Shown piece after piece: positions 6,879 through 9,891 of a stretch of DNA of 9,891 nucleotides. Made by a program: the position numbers and the translations under genes. Within the stretch, counting starts at the first letter, position 1, and each line of letters opens with the position of its first letter. Under the pieces are notes generated by a model that did no database searches, had not been told where the DNA came from, and saw only the letters and a list, made by a program, of their open reading frames with translations. The DNA comes from CAYRVX01 sp964642165 (GTDB taxonomy: Bacteria > Planctomycetota > Phycisphaerae > SM23-33), in NCBI GenBank assembly GCA_964642165.1, contig CAZXOC010000277.1, positions 1-9,891 of the forward strand. The letters run 5' to 3'.

Positions 6879-7364
6879 ATGAGACGGCGCGACATGAACC
6901 AACACGCCGGGACCCCCAACCGCAGCGTCCTGGAACTCCTGGAGCCGAGGCTGCTGCTCAGCGCGGACCTCCCAGGGACGCTGTATGACAAGGTCGGCGC
7001 CGACGCTTCCGATGCCAATGATTCGCCGGGTCAGGCGAGGGGATTCCGATCGGGAGAGGTCCTGGTGGCCTTTCAGCCCGGCACGGGCGGCAGCCGGGCG
7101 GAGGAGGCCAGCCAGGCGAAAGCGCTGCTTCCCACCGATCGCGAGCGCGCCCTGGCGCTGTTCCAGGAAGCCGAACCGCTGCTCTCGGCCGGCCTCACCG
7201 GGATGGGGGAGGACCCACGCAGGGGCAGCCTCGAGAACAAGCGCCGGGCGTTGGAACGGACGGTAACGATCTTTGAATTCTGGCACAACGTCGCGCCCGA
7301 CAGGGGTTGGGCCGAGCGGGCCGCCGAGTGGCGAACTGAGTTGGAAGAGCTTCGAGGGCCGTAA
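6879..7364 (+). CDS. Small LEPR-XLL motif protein with a TPR-kinase-like tail
   Basis: A 161-aa protein of unknown role. AAAGGAGAA at 6865-6873 is a strong Shine-Dalgarno with its GGAG core 7 bases before ATG 6879; a second in-frame ATG six codons in is less well placed. Residues 18-29 (VLELLEPRLLLS and following) are the LEPR-XLL motif, known at the N-termini of large secreted repeat proteins in Planctomycetota and some Proteobacteria and thought to be a targeting signal. SGEVLVAFQPG (58-68) resembles the propeptide-like segment found after it in subtilase-type surface proteins. From about 87 to the end (ALALFQEAEPLLSAGL, ALERTVTIFEFW, RAAEWRTELEEL) it resembles the C-terminal tail of TPR-type Ser/Thr kinases. 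It is far shorter than usual LEPR-XLL proteins, so it may be a truncated or chimeric gene. The expression signals look intact. Confidence 0.75.
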   Translation: MRRRDMNQHAGTPNRSVLELLEPRLLLSADLPGTLYDKVGADASDANDSPGQARGFRSGEVLVAFQPGTGGSRAEEASQAKALLPTDRERALALFQEAEPLLSAGLTGMGEDPRRGSLENKRRALERTVTIFEFWHNVAPDRGWAERAAEWRTELEELRGP

Positions 7365-7402
7365 CGGGTCGAGGCGGACTCGACCCGCCCGGCGCAGCCG
7401 GG
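7365..7402 (+). terminator. Two tandem GC-rich hairpins after the LEPR-XLL gene
   Basis: Directly after the TAA stop, CGGGTCGAG (7365-7373) pairs perfectly with CTCGACCCG (7379-7387) around a 5-base loop. Next to it, CCCGGC (7388-7393) pairs with GCCGGG (7397-7402) around GCA. Both stems are perfect and back to back at the gene end, so a terminator or 3'-end role is likely. No T-tract follows. Confidence 0.5.
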
Positions 7403-7450
7403 CCGGCCCATCAGAAAACCCCAAATGAAGGGAGACAGAGATGCTGTACT

Positions 7451-7499
7451 CACAGAGTCACACTGTGCGTCGATTGAGCCTTGTGGCTCGATGGACGCA
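7451..7499 (+). promoter_or_regulatory. Structured leader upstream of the secreted repeat protein
   Basis: A 15-bp stem forms between 7466-7480 and 7485-7499, with a 4-base TTGT loop, one G.T pair and one G.G mismatch. A smaller hairpin, CACAG (7451-7455) with CTGTG (7463-7467), overlaps its base, so the two may exclude each other. They lie between two ribosome-binding sites: GGAG 7431-7434 before ATG 7441, and AAGGA 7552-7556 before ATG 7564. A translational control element or a small dispersed repeat would both fit; no known riboswitch class is recognisable. Confidence 0.35.
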
Positions 7500-7563
7500 G
7501 CGCGCCCGGAGCGCATCAGAAGGCAGCAATCGGGCCGATGTGCGGCCCAGAAAGGACTGGAGC

Positions 7564-9089
7564 ATGAAACTTGGCAACACGAGCGCACATCAGAGCGCGG
7601 GGTGCATCCTCGCCCTGATTGCCTTCGCATTCGCATTGCCGATGGGCGCGAATGCCCAATGGGAGGTGATCTACCTAAACCCCCCCGGGGCGACTAGCTC
7701 ACGGGCCTTCGGCATCGGCGATGCCCAACAGGCGGGCTCCGCCATGGTGGGCGGTGTCGCGCACGCCGGCCTGTGGAGCGGCAGCGCCAAATCGTGGGTG
7801 GACCTGCACCCCGCCGGGATGGCTAGGTCGCATGCCGACGGCGTGGGCGGCGGCCAGCAGGTGGGCTATGTTTTCGATGATATCGGCGTTCCTCACGCCA
7901 GCCTGTGGACCGGCACGGCCCACTCGTGGGTGGACCTGCACCCCGCCGGGGCGGATCTGTCGGTGGCCCTCGACGTGGGCGGCGGCCAGCAGGTGGGCTA
8001 TGCCGAAGTGCGTGGCTCCTTTCACGCCGGCCTATGGAACGGCACGGCCGCCTCGTGGGTGGACCTGCACCCCNNNNNNNNNNNNNNNNNNNNNNNNNNN
8101 NNNNNNNNNNNNNNNNNNNNNNNNNNNNNNNNNNNNNNNNNNNNNNNNNNNNNNNNNNNNNNNNNNNNNNNNNCTTTCACGCCGGCCTATGGAACGGCAC
8201 GGCCGCCTCGTGGGTGGACCTGCACCCCCCCGGGGCCAATGAAAGCTCGGAGGCCTTAGCCGTGGACGGCGGCCAGCAGGTGGGCTTTGTCTTCCACAAC
8301 GACCCCTATCGTGCCAGCCTGTGGAACGGCACGGCCGAGTCGTGCGTGGACCTGCACGCGTTCTTGCCCAAGAAGTTCGAAAGCTCTGTGGCGTCCGGCA
8401 TTTGGCACGATGCCACACATACCTATGTGGTCGGTTATGGCTACAACAGTAAGCGCCAGCGTCAGGAAGCGCTGATGTGGCGCGCCGAGACGGGCGAGGG
8501 CCCGGCCCCGCTCGAGATCACGACCATCAGCCTGCCGGATGCGGTGGTGGATGAGCTCTACAGCGCCACGCTGGAAGCCACCGGCGGAACGACGCCGTAC
8601 ACGTGGGCGATCCTGAACGGGAACCTCCCGGACGGCTTAGGGCTGGATGCCCAGACCGGCGTCATCTCCGGCACGCCCACCACAGAGGAGACAGAGACAT
8701 TCACGGTCGGCGTTCTCGACAGCTCGCAAGAGCCCCAGGAGGACACGGCCGAGCTGAGCATCACTGTAGGTACGGCCCCGGCGGTGGACGTGACCATCCT
8801 GTCCGTGGTCGCCCGGGGCATTCGAGAGGGCGGGAAGTACAACATCACGGCGAAGATTCGCAACGACTCACCGGCCCAGGTGACCATCCACGTGGATTGC
8901 CTCGTGGACGGCGAGGGCGACGGCGAGCTGCTGCCGGCACGAGAGGTGACGATCGCGGCGGGTGAGACGGCCACCGTGAAGTTCAACGACGTCTCCCAAG
9001 TGGTGGCCGGGGACTACACGGCCATCGTGGCCGTCGAGGAAGACCCCGACGTCGGCGAGAACGACTTGGACACGTTCCGGGTCAAGTAG
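7564..9089 (+). CDS. Secreted HAF-like repeat protein with Ig-like and CARDB-like domains (crosses assembly gap)
   Basis: An exported protein of unknown ligand. From ATG 7564 a Sec signal peptide is clear: MKLG, a hydrophobic core CILALIAFAFALPMG, and ANA before Gln32. AAGGA (7552-7556) lies 7 bases upstream. An alternative in-frame ATG at 7441 also has a ribosome site but would add 41 residues before the signal. The body has repeats of 43-44 residues (HAGLWNGTAASWVDLHP, then a GGQQVGY segment), like the HAF extracellular repeats. A putative-Ig domain (He_PIG type; 8511-8768, with TGGTTPYTW, LPDGLGL and TGVISGTPT) follows, then a CARDB-like adhesion domain (8784-9086) that ends the protein. 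The 100-N gap at 8074-8173 breaks the apparent frame, but the flanks are in register: joining the duplicated 55-bp flank gives an unbroken frame of at least 456 aa. I treat it as one gene, not a pseudogene. No C-terminal sorting signal is visible. Confidence 0.82.
7762..8360 (+). repeat. HAF-like tandem repeats interrupted by an assembly gap
   Basis: Units begin with HAxLW or RASLW at 7762, 7894, 8023, 8178 and 8310. Measurable spacings are 132, 129 and 132 bp, all multiples of three. A partial unit precedes them (VIYLNPPGATSSRAFGI) and a decayed one follows (SVASGIWHDATHTYVVGYGY). Nucleotide identity between units is high, which explains the assembly break. The true copy number is unknown because of the gap. 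Confidence 0.85.
8074..8173. other. Assembly gap (100 N)
   Basis: Exactly 100 undetermined bases, the conventional placeholder for a gap of unknown size. The 55 bases before it (8019-8073) and the 55 bases after it (8174-8228) are identical, so the contig ends may simply overlap or may flank collapsed repeat units. Confidence 0.98.
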
Positions 9090-9317
9090 CCCAGACCGCT
9101 CCCGGCAAGAGGCCCTGGACGGGGCCGCGGGCAAAGGGCCCGACGACCGGACAGAGGGCGACGTCCTGAACGAGACGGCAGTCACGGACGGCGACCTGGT
9201 GACCTACGTCTAGCTGCCCGCGAGCGTGCCGTCCGCTGCCATGGCGGCCAGCGACGGCTGTAACGCCATCAACGAAGCCGGCAGCATCTGAGGACAGATC
9301 ACGCCAGGCCGTTCAGT

Positions 9318-9367
9318 GACGCGGCCACGCCTTGCTCATCAGACTGGCAGCACGGCGTGGCCGTGTC
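9318..9367 (+). terminator. Strong hairpin downstream of the secreted repeat protein
   Basis: The 14-base arm 9318-9331 (GACGCGGCCACGCC) pairs with 9354-9367 (GGCGTGGCCGTGTC) with one G.T pair, around a 22-base loop. It lies 230 bases after the last confident stop and has no T-tract. It could end the transcript from upstream or belong to an unseen element. Confidence 0.4.
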
Positions 9368-9646
9368 TATCTGGGCCAGCGGGTAGCTATGGCCGGAGCG
9401 TGGGATGCCACGACTCCCGGCTGGGGAGGCGGTTCCGCTCCGAGGCGTGTGCACAGCAGCAGATGGCGATGCCCAATCCGCTTAGGAGGCCCGCAGACTA
9501 CGACTGGATCGTGTACCGCGTCTCCGGCTCGGCCTTGCGGATGCAACCGGCGCTGTCGATCTGGAAGGGGCGACAGAAACCGTATTCCTTGCAGTCGTCG
9601 GAGGTCGCGGAGGGGATCGCGGAGGCAGGGGGTGACGAGGGCGGGG

Positions 9647-9667
9647 CCCTTCGACTTCGCTCAGGAC
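9647..9667. repeat. REP-like dispersed repeat motif
   Basis: CCCTTCGACTTCGCTCAGGA at 9647-9666, followed by C, matches a short motif I recall as frequent in intergenic DNA of many environmental bacteria; its complement contains CTGAGCGAAGTCGAAGG. Only one copy is in the window, so the repeat status rests on recollection and not on the sequence. Confidence 0.3.
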
Positions 9668-9891
9668 CTGCGGGGGACGCGCCTGCAGCGTCCAGCCGGG
9701 GCGGTAGTCTCGGCGGAGATGGTTGCTGGCGCCGGGGCGGGCGGGTGGAGCGGGTCAAACCGCGGCGCATCGTCGGGCATGGACGGAGGGATGGTGGGTC
9801 GCTCGGAAGCCCGGCCGGAGCATGGCGTGTTGCAGGGGGAGGGGCGATGGGGCACAATGGCCGCCTGGATTCCCCGACGTGCGAGGAAACG

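Larger units (their letters stand above)
9090..9891. other. 800-base region without a confident gene
   Basis: No gene here can be supported. At 9091-9213 a + strand frame with strong GC3 bias reads as a possible relic (LNETAVTDGDLVTYV, then TAG), without a start or Shine-Dalgarno. A strong hairpin lies at 9318-9367. From 9292 to the window end one + frame stays open, but its second half is low-complexity Gly/Arg with poor codon bias. On the minus strand a 119-codon frame (9857 to 9498) is Pro/Ser/Arg-rich except its last thirty residues (IDSAGCIRKAEPETRYTIQS), which look more protein-like. A REP-like motif lies at 9647-9667. Confidence 0.55.

Noticed and set aside
7905..9089. Separate gene starting at ATG 7905 and running through the gap
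   Set aside because: Before the gap this frame reads Arg/Gly-rich nonsense, antiphase to the HAF-like repeats. Only the part after the gap is coding, and it continues the 7564 gene.
7564..9089. Frameshifted pseudogene
   Set aside because: The frame change coincides exactly with 100 placeholder Ns of unknown true length, and the identical flanks are in register, so there is no evidence of a real frameshift.
9463..9891. Partial + strand gene starting MAMPNPLRRPADYDW and leaving the window
   Set aside because: The first forty codons look fair, but the rest is Gly/Arg-rich low complexity with poor third-position bias, no domain is recognisable, and GGAG-like bases upstream are not well spaced.
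1..9891. tRNA, rRNA, transposase or integrase signals
   Set aside because: I found no cloverleaf, rRNA-conserved segment, DDE or recombinase motif, or terminal inverted repeats of an insertion sequence on either strand.

Overview
The window reads as Planctomycetota DNA, probably a metagenome-assembled or draft scaffold. The sequence is GC-rich. It carries a PF07638/TIGR02999-type ECF sigma factor, a giant Hanks-type Ser/Thr kinase fused to TPR and WD40 repeats, an LEPR-XLL N-terminal motif and a secreted protein of HAF-like repeats, a combination typical of that phylum. A run of exactly 100 N marks a scaffold gap of unknown true size. All confident genes lie on the + strand.

Layout: 1-300 is upstream DNA with a weak promoter candidate and repeated short motifs. 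The ECF sigma factor (301-861) ends at a clear intrinsic terminator (870-900). The kinase (972-6707, 1911 aa) follows. Its order is kinase domain, one membrane helix, coiled coil, TPR-like block, L-type (legume-type) lectin domain, second TPR-like block, ten exact 42-residue TPRs of the kinesin-light-chain type, and a seven-bladed WD40 propeller. After a hairpin-containing spacer comes a 161-aa LEPR-XLL protein (6879-7364) whose C-terminal half resembles the tail of TPR kinases. Tandem hairpins and a structured leader lead into a secreted repeat protein (7564-9089), which is interrupted by the assembly gap. The last 800 bases hold a strong hairpin, a possible coding relic and a REP-like motif, but no gene I can support.

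How it may work (inference): the single helix with Lys/Arg on its N-terminal side puts the kinase in the cytoplasm and the TPR/lectin/WD40 part outside the inner membrane. A glycan-binding lectin could therefore gate the kinase. The neighbouring sigma factor lacks the acidic residues usual in region 2.2 and has threonines there, so it is a candidate phosphorylation target. The two downstream genes encode putative exported proteins and are possible outputs. The lectin-kinase fusion beside a sigma factor of this type is the most interesting content of the window.
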